A stretch of 64,000 nucleotides of DNA from Ceratopteris richardii (lineage: Eukaryota > Streptophyta > Polypodiopsida > Polypodiales > Pteridaceae): contig CM035423.1 in NCBI GenBank assembly GCA_020310875.1, positions 132,419,138 through 132,483,137 on the forward strand. Reading direction: 5' to 3'. Shown piece after piece: positions 33,831 through 46,505 of this stretch. The first letter of the stretch is position 1; each line of letters starts with the position of its first letter. The notes under the pieces are model-generated. The model was not told where the DNA came from and made no database searches. It saw only the letters and a list, made by a program, of their open reading frames with translations. Position numbers and translations under genes: made by a program.

Positions 33831-36800
33831 GAGAAATTGCCCCCCCTCTCTCCCTCCCCCCCAAGGGTTCCCCCCCTCTCTCCCCCCCTCAAAGGTCCTC
33901 CACCCCCCCTCGCAAGGCACTCTCCCCCAACAAGTTGCCACCGCTCCAATGTCATTGCACCACCGTCAAGCCGTCGCTAGCCCCACACACACCCACTACC
34001 CTCTTGCCTGGGTTGCTGACATCGAGATCTCGATCCCCATGACCGACGAGTATGATGATGCCACGACAGGATATACCTCAAGGGCAGAGCACACTCACTT
34101 TGTAATCGCTCGTCGTAGATGCAACATGCTCATCGTGAAGCACTCGAGATAGAGATCAATTGGCTCTTGCTCGACAATGCCGACCTACACGAATGGCTCT
34201 AGGAGGTCAAACTCAATGTAGAATTGAACCATCAACTAGGTTCAATCAACCAAGCTGATGTAATGCACCGTATCACTCGATTAAAAGACTCCCTCTCTTG
34301 GCTAGCCGACCTAGTTGAATACCACCTCTTCCCATCTAACCAAACCAACCTGCAATTGAGCCCCCAATTGGACCCTCAACTGACTCTCCAATCGCAAACA
34401 ACTCCCACCAACCAACTCCAATAGGTGGACATCAATGACCCAGACTCCCTAGGCCTCTTTAAACCCAACCCACCCGACAAGTACCACGACGATCACAACT
34501 CCAGGGCTGCAACAACTAGACCCGCATCACCAGCTAGTTCCTTCAGGATGAAGCCTCGACATGGTACATGGAAAAACAGAAGAAATAGGCTTGGGGCACT
34601 TAGGATCAGTTCAAGACCGCCCTCATCAACCACTTTGTCCCCCACAATGAGGCCTTCTAGGTGCAGGATGAGTTACACAATCTTTGTTAAGACATATTCA
34701 TCTCAAGCTACATTTCCAAGTACAAAAAACTCATGCTTTGAATCTCAAACATGATAGAGATAGATTGACTACATGGGTTCCTCTATGGGTGCTCACCCTA
34801 ATATCGAAAGGAGGTCAAGAAACCGAACCTGCAAACATGGGAGGAAGCCACTATCATCATTGAATGACTGAATGACGCTTACTCTAACCAACAACCCAAA
34901 CTCAATGACTCGAGGCAAGGAAGCAAACAAGATTCCAACACCTTGTCCGATCAAAACCAAAGGCAGATCGAATACCCTCAAGGTCAAAGTCAAAATCAAA
35001 GTACAAGAAAGCATGCACTCTCTGCTCCACAAGATACTAGAAGGAACCCCCCCCCCCACAAAGAACGATTCAAACTAACGGGACCCAAGATCGGTGTGTC
35101 GATTCTACCAAGGCAACCACCCATCCCACCTCTATCAATGCCAATTGTAAGACACCATGGTTCACTCTACACGAGGCCCCCCGCATAGAGAAGCATGAAC
35201 GTTAGGACCAAGAATCACAAAGGTAGAAATCAGCAACTAAGATGGCCCCTACTCACCACAAATGGCAACCTACAAAGGCAAGGTCAAATGCAACCCCATC
35301 GCACTACCAATAGTCCATCAAACATTTGTCATGGGCAAAATCATAGGAATCGACATCCCATGATGGTTGACACCGAAGCAACACACAATTTCATGACCCC
35401 CAAATTAGCTTGACACCTTGGACTAGAACTTAGCAAACCATTATGAATGGTCGTCATGTTCAGCCAAGGTCAGGATAGTCATGTTTGCCAAGACAAAGGG
35501 GTACTCGCGTACTTAGGCCAATGGGTTGGGTACCTTGACTTTCTCATCCTATGAATGGAATTATTTGACGTGATCATAGGGTTGAGAAATTGCCCCCCCT
35601 CTCTCCCTCCCCCCCAAGGGTCCCCCCCCCTCTCTCCCCCCCTCAAAGGTCCTCCACTGCCCCTCGCAAGGCACTCTCCCCTCAACAAGTTGCCATCGCT
35701 CCAATGTCATTGCGCCACCGTCAGGCCGTCGCTAGCCCCACACACACCCACTACCCTCTTGCCTAGGTTGCCAACATCGGGATCTCGATCCCCATGACCG
35801 ACGAGTATGATGATGCCACGACAGGATATACCTCAAGGGCAGAGCACGCTCACTATGTAATCGCTCGTCGTAGATGCAACCATGCTCATCGTGAAGCACT
35901 CAAGGTAGAGATCAATTGGCTCTTGCTTGACAATGCCGACCTACACGAATGGCTCTAGGCGGTCAAATTCAATGTAGAATTGAACCATCAACTAGGTTCA
36001 ATCAACCAAGCTGATGTAATGCACCGTATCACTCGATTAGAAGACTCCCTTTCTTGGCTAGCCGACCTAATTGAATACCACCTCTTCCCATCTAACCAAA
36101 CCAACCTGCAATTGAGCCCCCGATTGGACCCTCAACTGACTCTCCAATCGCTAACAACTCCCACCAACCAACTCCAATAGGTGGACATCAATGACCCAGA
36201 CTCCCTAGGCCTCTTTAAACCCAACCCACCCAACAAGTACCACGACGATCGCAACTCTAGGGCTGCAACACTAGACCCGCATCACCAGCTAGTTCCTTCA
36301 GGATGAAGCCTCGACATGGTACATGGAAGAACAGAAGAAATAGGCTTGGGGCACTTAGGATCAGTTCAAGACTGCCCTCATCGACTACTTTGTCCCCCAC
36401 AACGAGGCTTTCTAGGTGCAGGATGAGTGACACAATCTTTGTTAAGACATATTCATCTCAAGCTACATTTCCAAGTACAAAAAGCTCATGCTTTGAATCT
36501 CAAACATGATAGAGATAGATTGACTACATGGGTTCCTCTATGGGTGCTCCCCCTAATATCGAAAGGAGGTCAAGAAACCGAACCTGCGAACATGGGAGGA
36601 AGCCACTAGCATCACTGAATGACTGAATGACGCTTAGTCTAACCAGCAACCCAAATTCAATGACTCGAGGCAAGGAAGCAAGCGAGATTCCAACACCTCG
36701 TTCAATCAAAACCAAAGGCAGATCGAATACCCTCAAGGTCAAAGTCAAAATCAAAGTACAAGAAAGCATGCACTCTCTGCTCCACAAGATAATAGAAGGA

Positions 36801-37334
36801 ACCCCCCTAGCAAGAACGATTCAAACTAATGGGACCCAAGATCGGTGTGTCGATTCTACCAAGGCAACCACCCATCCCACCTCTATCAATGCCAATTGTA
36901 AGACACCATGGTTCACTCTACACGAGGCCCCCTGCATAGAGAAGCATCAACGTTAGGACCAAGAATCACAGAGGTAGAAATCAGCAATTGAGATGGCCCC
37001 GACTCACCACAAATGGCAACCTACAAAGGCAAGGCCAAATGCAACCCCATCGCACTACCAATAGTCCATCAAACATTTGTCATGGGCAAAATCATAGGAA
37101 TCGACATCCCATGATGGTTGACACCGGAGCAACACACAATTTCATGACCCCCAAATTAGCTTGACACCTTGGATTAGAACTTAACAAACCATTATGAATG
37201 GTCTTCATGTTCAGCCAAGGTCAAGATAGTCATGTTCGCCAAGACAAAGGGGTACTCGTGTACTTAGGCCAATGGTTTGGGTACCTTGACTTTCTCATCC
37301 TATCAATGGAATTATTTGACGCGATCATAGGGCT
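33831..37334 (+). repeat. Tandem duplication of a 1.75-kb gag-protease segment
   Basis: Copy 1 is 33831-35583 and copy 2 is 35584-37334, both starting GAGAAATTGCCCCCC and ending in the ATAGGG(T/C)T of the protease region. They are nearly identical, with scattered single-base differences, so the duplication is much younger than the element. Copy 2 continues into the remainder of pol. Confidence 0.9.
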
Positions 37335-37712
37335 CTCATTCATGGATCAACACATGACTAGTTACTTGGGTAAAGGGGCAGAAAACTTATACTATATCAA
37401 ATCAGGCAATCAATCGTGGTCGAATTCCATCGAGTTCACTCATCCAGAGAGGAAGCGTTTCATGAGGAGGCGCCCAAGCAGAGGCAAGAACACAATTGCA
37501 CGACACACTGACACCATCACAAACTGAAGTGAGAACCAATGGCTCAAGTGCGAGCCTCTTCATCAAAACACACACCCAACACTTTTTCACACAAGCAGTT
37601 CAATAAAGTTGTGTACCAAGGTATAATGGAATACTTATGCCTTTAACGACCAATCAAAACAGAGACCAAACCAGCCCTGATCGATGTATCGAAGTTTGGC
37701 CACCCAAGCTTC

Positions 37713-38770
37713 ATGTTTCTCTTGGAAGAATATGCAGATGTGCTCACAGACACGCTCCCTCCCAAACTTTCATCCTTACACAATGTCCAACACCGAATTG
37801 ACACCCTCCTATATCAACCACTCCCCTCATTGGCTCCCTACAAAATGAAGAAGACAGACTTGAAAGATCTTAAGCGCCAACTACATGAATTGAAGGAACA
37901 GGGATACAATCGACAAAGCAACTCTCCATATAGGGCATCGATCCTCTTTGTGAAGAAGAAGGATGGCTCACTACATTTATGCATTGAGGAACTTCTAGAC
38001 CGCCTGCGCAAGGCTAGATACTTCTCAGGTATCGACCTTTGTTTCGGATACCATCAGATCATGGTGGCCCATGAGCACATCAAGAAGACCACATTTGTAC
38101 ATGCTATGGAAGCTATGAATGGTTAGTGCTACCATTTAGTCTCACAGGGGCCCCTACGACCTTTTGTCGAGAGATGAACGATGGCTTTTGGGATATGCGC
38201 GATCTTTTCCTCATCATATACATCGATCACTTGCTCATCTATAGTTGCACACTAGAGGAATACGACGAACATGTGAAGGCCGTTTTGCAATGCCTACGAA
38301 AATGTTGCCTCTTCGCAAAACCAAGTAAATGTGAGTTTGCCATGAAGAAGGTCTGATTTTTGGGCTTCATCATCTCAAAACTTGGGCTTCATATCGACCC
38401 CAAGAAAGTGGAAACAATGCTTAAGTGGACCCCCCAACTTCGGTCAAAGCAGTGTGGGAATTCGTCGAATTTTGCTGGTTCCCTTGCCATTTCATTTGAG
38501 ATTTTAGCAAGATCGCAACTCCACTCCTCGAGTTGATCAAAGAGAAGGAGGCCTTCAAATGGGGCCAAGCTCAGGAGGATGCATTCAAAGCACTTAAGGT
38601 CACAATGTGCAATGCACCTCTCCTAAAACCTCTAGAGTTAGAAAAACCCTTCATGATTAATGCAGATGCGTTTGGCATGTCAATCAGAGGGTTCCTAATG
38701 CAAGATGGGCAATCAATGGCCTATGAATCACATAAATTCACCCAAGTCAAGTTGAGATGGAGCACATGAG
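37713..38770 (+). pseudogene. Element L reverse transcriptase and RNase H
   Basis: MFLLEEYADVLTDTLPP is the pre-RT, followed by RASILFVKKKDGSLHLCIE, FSGIDLCFGYHQIMVAHEHI, LPFSLTGAPTTFCREMNDGF, IIYIDHLLIYSCTLEEYDEH and, for RNase H, KPFMINADAFGMSIRGFLMQ. The gypsy RT order is kept. Confidence 0.75.
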
Positions 38771-39039
38771 AAGGAAATGCTCATAGACATCCATTGCCTA
38801 CACAAATGGTGACACTACGTTCAGGACAAGCATACCAAGGTCTTCACAGAAAACATCTCGCTCAAGTACTTCTCTTCTCAATCAAAGCTAAGTCCAAAGC
38901 AAGCTATGTGGCAAGATTTCCTTGTAGGTCGGGGAAACATAACATCATGCTTGACGTGCTAAGGAGAAGAGCTGAGATTCAAGCCTTATCCATGATCTTG
39001 TCCAATCTACAGGGCAGGATCAAGCTAGCTCAAGAGCAC

Positions 39040-40430
39040 GATGACCAAGTATAGGAGCTCATGGACGAGGTTCAAAACACCTAACATTCAGGCAGATATA
39101 CAATCAAATATGGCATGCTCTATTGCAAATGCCACGTTTATGTCCTCGAGGACTTTGAACTACACAAGGAGTTGCTCTGGGAGGCTCATGACTGCAAAGT
39201 GGTGGGACATGGAGGCCAAAACCGCAGCCATGAGCTGCTATCAGACATTTTTACTAGTGCCACATGAAAGCTCAAGTCCAAGAGTACATGGAGACGTGTC
39301 CAACTTGTCAACTGGTACGACATGACATAATCAAATTGGTGGGCTTTTTGCAACCTTTGCCCATACCAAATAGACCATGGGACATGATTAGTATGGACTT
39401 CATAATCGAGCTTCCACCATCCTAGTGATATTCAATCAGTTTTGTGGTGGTGCATCACTTCACAAAACAGGACCACTTCATCTCAGCTAAGCCTCCCTTG
39501 AATGCAAAGGTAGTGGCTGAATTGTTTTTCACACACATAGTCAATACCATGGCCTACCCTTGGCTATCGTCTCAGATCCAGATGGCCGCTTCTTAAGTCA
39601 ATTATGGACCAAACTTTTGCTTATTAGGCACACAACTTAGATTTTCTAGCACTTATCACCCACAAACCAATGGGGAAAGTGGATCAACCAAATGATTGAG
39701 GATTACATTCGCAACTATGTGCAAACATACCAATGAGATTGGTCCAAACACTTAGCTATCCTCAAGTTTCATTACAATGCCCCAGTCCATTCGAGCACCA
39801 AAATGACCCCATTCAAGTTAGCAATCGGCAAAGAGGTCATAACCTCGTTAGCACTTATGCAAGATTCCACCCTGGCCACCAATGATCCGGATTGCAGAGC
39901 ATTCTTGGAATAGTGGAAAACAAAGTTGGAGGAGGCCAAGTCCATCTTACAAAGAAGCAAGGAACGAATGACCAAGTACACCAATAAAAAACGAAGACTG
40001 GGAGAAATCTTCGAAGTCAGTGACTTAGTTCTTGTGAGCACACACAACATCACACTTCCCCGCAACATTACATAGAAATTCAATCATTGATACTACAGCC
40101 CTTACAAAGTGGCAAAGCAGATCAACCGGGTGACATACCAACTGGGGTTGCCCGACAACGTGTAGTTTCACATCTTCCATGTGAGCTTACTGAAGCGGTT
40201 CAAGCCCGACACCAAGTATGGACGAGAAGTCCCAGTGCTTCAAGACAGCGAGAACTAATTCGAACTAGAGGCTATCTTATGAGATTGCACCACACACAAA
40301 GGCCTTGAGTTCCTCATCAAATGGAAAGGTCGCCCCTTAGTGGATGCCTATTGGATCTTGGTCAACACATTTGGTATGGACCATCCCCTTGTCCGAGAAT
40401 ATACCACATATCTTAAGCCTATCATGGCCC
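39040..40430 (+). pseudogene. Element L integrase with chromodomain-like tail
   Basis: The zinc-binding start of integrase is near 39100-39330, then the core: WDMISMDFIIELP near 39380, and HPQTNGESGSTNQ-like sequence near 39655. The tail resembles the GPY/F module (YYSPYKVAKQINRVTYQLGLP near 40090). A chromodomain-like motif LEFLIKWKGRP...AYW lies at about 40300-40350. Chromodomain-bearing integrases target heterochromatin in this class (family knowledge). A fossil. Confidence 0.7.
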
Positions 40431-40548
40431 CCTAGCCCAATGTAATGCTCCCAAATTTTGTATCACCTTAAGTTGTATCAACCCCAAAATTTTGTAAACC
40501 CAAACCCGCTTGTTGAGGGAAACAAGCTCTCCAAGCCACGGGAGGATG

Positions 40549-40973
40549 TGATAGCCCCTATATTTCTATCTAGGACTTTGCAATGCCTGGGAGGTTTACC
40601 CTACGGTGCCAAATTGTGCGCAACTATGAGCGGTAATAGTGGACCTAGATGTCATTTCCCCTTATGCCAAGCTGCAAGAGACTAAGGATTACGACCACCA
40701 TGTGCTAGAGAGATGACTTCCTCCCAACCAAATTCCTCTATATATAGCTCTCTCCAAGGGACTGGCTTCTTGGGCAGGTGGATACTAACCATCCATGTGT
40801 CATCCATGTAACTGCATGTGCACCAAGTGTCCCAATTAACTCGAGCTAACTCAAGTGGATGCTTCTGGAAGGCTCTAGATATCTTTGGGCAAAATACTCT
40901 CCCCATTTACCCCATGGGGATTGAACCCAAGACCTCCTCCTTCACATCCTTAACCACTAAGCTAAGTGGATCA
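40549..40973 (+). repeat. 3' LTR candidate of element L
   Basis: It begins TGATAGCCCC after the purine tract and contains a TATA-like TCTATATATAG at 40737-40747. The right end is uncertain. The last 130 bp (40845-40973) carries a tRNA-like SINE head on the minus strand, either within the LTR or as a separate insertion. Confidence 0.55.
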
Positions 40974-40974
40974 C
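40845..40974 (-). mobile_element. tRNA-derived SINE head candidate
   Basis: On the minus strand TAGCTTAGTGG (40964-40954) matches the Pol III box A consensus and GGTTCAATCCC (40927-40917) matches box B, 37 bases apart, start to start. This is the arrangement of tRNA-derived SINEs. The 3' end and target duplication are not identified, and it overlaps the end of element L's LTR. Confidence 0.5.
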
Positions 40975-43900
40975 TTATTCATGAAAGCACATGAACTAAT
41001 CACCAAGAACTCATTTATTCGGTATTCAATTACTTCACTTATTAAGTGTGTACCTCCATTACTAACTATCTCAATAGGTAGTCCAAATCTAGTAAAGATA
41101 TGTCCAAATGAGAGTTTAGTGGTGGTTTGAGCATCACTTTTTTTCATGGCTTTGGCTTCTACACACTTTTTCAAGTAGTCTATGGACATAATAATATGTT
41201 TAGCATGAGATCCTCTTGCAAGGGGATTAATGGGTCCAATGAAATCTCCCCATCTTAAGAATGCTCTTGCATAGATCATTGGTTTCAAAGGCATGAGATT
41301 TCTTGTAATTAGTTATTTCATTTGTTGGAAAACACCACAACTTTTTACATAAGCTTCAACATCCATGTGGAGAGTTGGCCACCAAAATCCTACAAAAAGA
41401 GTCATAATTATGGTTTTATGAACTAAGAAGTGACCTCTAGCTAGTGTTGCATGTGCCCTCTCCTAGATTGGAAGATATTCTCCTTCATGGACACATATAA
41501 GTAGCTGATTATCTTTTCCCCATTAAAAAATTTGTTTTCGATTATAACAAAATCTTTACTCTGGTCCTCTAGGGCTCTCTTTCGGGCTAAGCTTGCTTCT
41601 TCTAGGTATGTTCGTCACTTCAAGAATTCAATCATAGGTTTACTCTACTCAGTTGCTATTGTGGAATAACTCACAGGTGAGTGTTCCTCTCAGTGGGATG
41701 ATTGGCATATGCTATAGTTAGTTACATATTCATGTACTTCTCTTTGCATATCTAGCTAGTACACTCCTAAACGTCACAATTCGTAAGGGGTTCCATTTAT
41801 ACATTTGTGCATGTTCCAATGATTTACACGAGCTTGATGAATAAGGTTTGATTTCTCACCAACCTCTACACATCTAAATAGAACTCGAATCTTTGAAATA
41901 TAGGCTACCTGTGACAATGTGTATGTTTCTTGTTTTCCAAAGTTTCTTGCTTGTCTTGGGTTTGATCTTATGACTTGGTCCATGTGTAAGCATAGGTGCC
42001 AACTTTTCATACCAAAATGGGCACACTACTAGGTTGAACAAATAAGTATCTAGAAGCTCATTAGCTATACCCGTTGTTGGTTCTCCATGGGTCATTCTTG
42101 ATAAGTGGTTGGCTCTAATGTGCGTGTTTCCTTTCCTGACCACTGCTTCAAAATCAAATTCCATTAACAACAAGACCATTTGACTAGTCTTCCTATATTG
42201 CAAGGTTTGTTGACCAAGTACCACAAATCTTGACGACCTACAAAGAAATTGAATTGATTAGCTACTGGGCAATGTCAAAATTTCTTTAGTGCATAGACCA
42301 TCCCTAGTCATTCTCTTTGAGTATTAGTGTAATTTTAGTTAGCTTGGTTCAATTGTCTTCTAGCATATGCAATAGGGTGGTCTAATCTCTCTTCATCTAC
42401 TCATTGAACCAATATATATCCAATGGCAAAATTAGAAGCACCCACATGATATGGAATGGCTTATTCCAGTTAGGCACTTTCAGTATAGGAGTTGTACTCA
42501 ATCTCTTTTTCAACTCATTGAAAGCTTGTTCATAGTCATCACCCTATCCAAAGTGAGTTAGCAAACCATATAGTGGTTTGGAAATGATGGCATACATGTG
42601 GATAAATTGAGGATAGTATCCATAATGGCCCATAAAATCTTGTATTTCCTTCAAATTCTTGGGTCTTGGCATTTCTAGGATCAATTTGATTCTTTCCTCA
42701 TATGTAGAGATACCATTTTTAGAGACTATGTGTCTGAGTATCTTTCACTAATGAACCATAAAGACACATTTCTTAGGATTCAGACATACTCGTTATTGTC
42801 TACACTTGTCAAATATACATCTTAGTTTAGGTATGTGAGCATATCTTTGAGAAGAGTAGGTGCAAAGCTCATAAACATAGACTTCCATACTCTTTCTTAA
42901 TAATTCCTTGAGTACATAACACATTAATATTTGGAAAGTGGCTGGTGAATTTGTTTAGGCCAAAAGGCATAACCTTGAAACCATATACACTCCATTCAAT
43001 GGCAAATGTAGTCTTGTGCTGATCTTTAGGACCAATGACTACCTGATTATAGCCTAAAAAGCCATCAAGGAAGTTGTACATTGCCTTCCCTGCTATTCTT
43101 TCCAAAAGTATGGTCAATGATGAGCCATGGGTAACTATCTTGGATAGTGGCAACATTAATCTTCTTCAAGTTAATACAAACCCTTAGTTTGCCATTCTTT
43201 TTGGGAACTACCACTAATGGAGAAACCCACTCTTTATCCTCGATTTCATAAGTGAATCTTGTAGGTATTAGTTTATCTATTTCTTCCTTAGTCTTGGTTG
43301 AGTAGACATCATTATATGTGTATGGTCTTTGTTTAGAAGGCTTTGCCTCTAGATTCATAGGAACAATGAAATAAAATCTTTGGTTCTACTCCTTTTATGT
43401 CTTTATATGTCCATACAAAAACATCTAGACACTCTTGCAATAATTCCACTAGTTCATGTTCTTGTTCTAATCTGTCATCTTTTCTGGTAAAAGTGTAGCT
43501 ATCCTTGTCATTCTCTCTTGTTACAGTTTCTGTTTTCATTTGTTCTTTATTGTCATATGTCATTCATTCTTGTGCCTCTCTCTTGGGCATTTGAATAGCA
43601 ATCTTTCTCTCTTATCGTTCATATCTCTTGAAGTTTCTAGGGACTTCAAAATATTCCCCAAATGGATCCTCTTCCACTCTATCATCATATCTCTACTAGG
43701 CTTCTCGTGATACTCTTCTAAAGAGAATATGTTGAAATATTTCCCCCTAGTTGTTGCTCCAACTTCTTTTAGGTACTTTTCTTTGAGTCAAACTCATGTT
43801 CCATTATTATACTTTCACTATCATAATTTTCATATTACTCTTCTTAATCTTCATCTTCTTCCTTGATTATTACCATAAACAGGCTTAGATCATAACCTTC

Positions 43901-44640
43901 TTCATCCATACATTCAACCATGGTAATGAACTCCTCATTTATACATACATCTAGGGTAGATAATATTTCCATCCAACCATGAGGCTCAAAAGCTTCATTA
44001 GGAAATATGTTTGGCATGTAAGTTCGATCCTCAATCATTTTTTCCTCCCTAGTCCTAGGTTTCCAACATCAAAGTTACATTTCCTCTTGTAGGGCAACTT
44101 TTCAAATCCATTACTACATATCCTCATGCATGTAGGATTGGTCACTAGATCCCACACTATTTATTGACATATCATCTTCCTCTTTGTGGATGGGATTCCA
44201 CTAGAGAGGAGGAACATCCCTATATGAGAAGTTTTGGAGATTAATTTTGGTTGTGGTGCCTTGCTGTTGAAGGTATATTGCATCTCTTCCCTAGTCTTGC
44301 ATTATCTTCAACTAGCACATAATGGTTCTTCCTAGTATCATCTCATAATTGCATACCTTACCAAATTGACATATGGCTAATGTATGTTACTCCATAAGCT
44401 CTCAAGGTTATGTTTTCTAGTAACCCAAGGGGGCATTCTATGTGGCCATCCTTGCAACTTCATTCTAGTTGTTCTTTTTGTGAAGAGATGGATAGGTATG
44501 CGCTTGAAGATGAAGAGGTGTTGCAAAATCCTTGATCTACACCAGCCAATTGAACTCCAGGAGTATATGGTGGGCCCTTTTAGCTTGCCAATGGATGTAT
44601 TAGACACCCTATGAGCTAACTTTCAAGAGTAATCTCATCA
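40975..44640 (-). mobile_element. Ty3/gypsy relic K
   Basis: A minus-strand gypsy in reverse window order. Integrase is at 40975-41294 (WGDFIGPINPLARGSHAKHII, GLPIEIVSNGGTH), RNase H and integrase start at 41774-42480 (RKGNTHIRANHLSRMTHGEP), RT at 42869-43358 (WVSPLVVVPKKNGKLRVC, MYNFLDGFLGYNQVV), and an RT-upstream segment at 43333-43563. Possible protease and linker sequence lies at 43844-44600. K abuts the candidate LTR of L at 40974. The RT region resembles the non-chromodomain gypsy families of plants. Several breaks. Confidence 0.75.
42869..43358 (-). pseudogene. Gypsy K reverse transcriptase region
   Basis: The minus strand has EIEDKEWVSPLVVVPKKNG, KLRVCINLKKINVATIQDSYP, MYNFLDGFLGYNQVVI, and FAIEWSVYGFKVMPFGLNKF. 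These are the palm region landmarks of gypsy RT ahead of the YxDD box. Confidence 0.75.
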
Positions 44641-45560
44641 AAAATAATAAACCACACACTGAGAATGAGTTTTAACAAGTGATGACATCATCCCGATTTT
44701 CACGGGCTGCTATAGTTTGAGACCAGTGAGCAGACAAATGAACATAACTCAAAATCTAGGAATCCAATGATTATGAAAATTTGTATGGTTATACTAGACA
44801 GTAAGCTGAATCCAACAAGCTTTAAATCATTGCATTTGGATACGTAACCACTGAGAAATGGCTCTGACAAGATGAGTGAAAAAATCGGGTACCTGACAGA
44901 GAAGTGAAGATGAGCAGACACTGTTGACTTCAATTGAACATAACTGAAGATTTCAACATCCAAATGACATGAAAATTTGTGAGTATATAGTAGACTTAGA
45001 GAGCTAACTTTACCAAGTTAAATCACTGAAAATGATGCACCAAGCTCAGAGAAATCATCTCTGCAATCTGACTGAGAAAACTGAGAGTAATGGCAGTGAG
45101 TAGTACACTTCACAAGAACATGGACATATGAACTCAAATAATCATGAAAATGAAAGTATATTGCTTGTACAATACAATGACTTACTGATACATATGTGTG
45201 CCTTGTAATCACATCTTGATATGGCATAAAGCTCAGCTCTTGGAGGTCTTCACATAGGTCTCTCTAACCACGACTAAAACTGCCATCTATTTATAGTTGA
45301 GTTTGGGAGGCTAACTTCCCTCAATCACTCTCCAATCAATCAATGATTGATTTGATTCTCTACCTACCACAAATCAGGAATTCATGGCTCCTCTTTCCCT
45401 TTTTGATCATGTGGACTCAACCACTTAATATTCTTTCACTTTTACATTACATAAACTCTTCAAAAGTTACAAGAGGTAGTTCACAAGTGAACTTTACATA
45501 GTCTTCATTTTGAAGCTTCTTTTATGACTTTGTGGGACTCAAGCCAATACTTATGCTTGT
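44590..45560 (-). repeat. LTR-like block with 195-bp tandem repeats
   Basis: Three degenerate copies of a roughly 195-bp unit occupy about 44590-45180. Each has GAGCTAACTTT (or AGCTGAATCC...AGCTTT), then CTGAGAAAT-like, then GAACATAACT, ending ATGAAAATTTGT (44777 and 44970). To the right CTATAAATAG on the minus strand (about 45285-45295) is a TATA candidate that would transcribe through the repeats. This fits the 5' LTR of a minus-strand gypsy such as K, or a solo LTR, but ends were not resolved. Confidence 0.55.
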
Positions 45561-46440
45561 CATAGACTTGCTCCAACACTTTTGCCAATTTTCCCCACTT
45601 TTCCCAAATCTCCATTGTGGCAATTCCAATCCCTACACCCGTGTTTAGAATGGATTTGGTCATGTAGCCTTTGTATATGATTGGAAGACATGTGTTCCCC
45701 TCATCAATCTCACTGAAATCTCTTTCATCCTTAGCCTTCTTCTTTTTTGAAATGGTATTCTAAATGTTCAATTGAGAGGCTAGCTTTTCCCACGATTCAG
45801 GCTTCACTTGCAATAGTTCTTCTAAGGTTAAAGAGCAACATATTTTAACCTTCTTTATATCTTTCAATGTTTAGACACTTCCTCTGATGTTCTATAGTCC
45901 TTGCACCTTCGTGTGGGAGCATGAAAGAAATCAGACTTGTGCTTAGTCACCCATATAATTTAAAAGAGTGGTTCAGCTAATGGCTTCATCTGTTTCAAAC
46001 CCGAGATCAGACAAATTTTCCAATTCCACCTCCTTTTTTATCCTTGGTTGGTTCAAAGAAGCATCAAATTCAATAAAGAGAGGAGATCCCCTTTCATTCC
46101 TCTTCTTATGGTTCTTATTATCCTAATTCCCCTTTCGTTAAGTATGGTTCTTCTTATGTTATATGTTTTGGGTAATACATCTTAAAACATTCCTGAAATT
46201 TCTTCTCTATAATTCTAGTTCCTAGATGGATGGAATTTATTTTTCTAGCGTGGTCTCAACAACTTCAATAAGTTTCTTGCAAAGTTCCAATCTCTCCTTT
46301 TCTAAATCTCCTCTAGGGTATCATTTATCATGTTTCTCTAGATTGGATCTTGTTGTTAATCTTGATCGATAGGCTTTCGATATCATTTGTAAGTCTTTAG
46401 GCATGGTATATGCTCGAATTGATCTTGCTTGTTCCTACGT
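45561..46440 (-). mobile_element. Gypsy gag-protease relic right of K
   Basis: The minus strand shows a segment resembling the start of a gypsy protease (SILNTGVGIGIATMEIWEKW near 45680-45600), and a gag-like segment further right (45760-46130). It may be the 5' part of K displaced by the LTR-like block, or another element. Confidence 0.45.
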
Positions 46441-46452
46441 GTGCTCTTCATT

Positions 46453-46458
46453 TACCAC

Positions 46459-46500
<42 letters not shown>
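46453..46500. repeat. (CT)n microsatellite
   Basis: An almost uninterrupted run of about 24 CT/TC units. Confidence 0.95.

Positions 46501-46505
<5 letters not shown>

Larger units (their letters stand above)
33831..40973 (+). mobile_element. Ty3/gypsy chromodomain element L
   Basis: This is a plus-strand gypsy. Gag-protease sequence is present twice in tandem (33831-35583 and 35584-37334), followed by RT (37713-38356: VLTDTLPPKL, FSGIDLCFGYHQIMV, FSLTGAPTTFC, IIYIDHLLIYS), RNase H (38533-38769), integrase zinc and core (39040-40080) and a chromodomain-like C-terminus (about 40254-40390, LEFLIKWKGRPLVDAYW). A purine tract (CACGGGAGGATG, 40537-40548) and an LTR starting TGATAGCCCC at 40549 follow. 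The chromodomain places it among chromoviruses. The 5' LTR was not found. Many breaks. Confidence 0.8.

Noticed and set aside
33784-34152. Proline-rich protein at the C-rich start of element L
   Set aside because: The composition comes from poly-C/CT simple sequence, and the segment is duplicated with the element.
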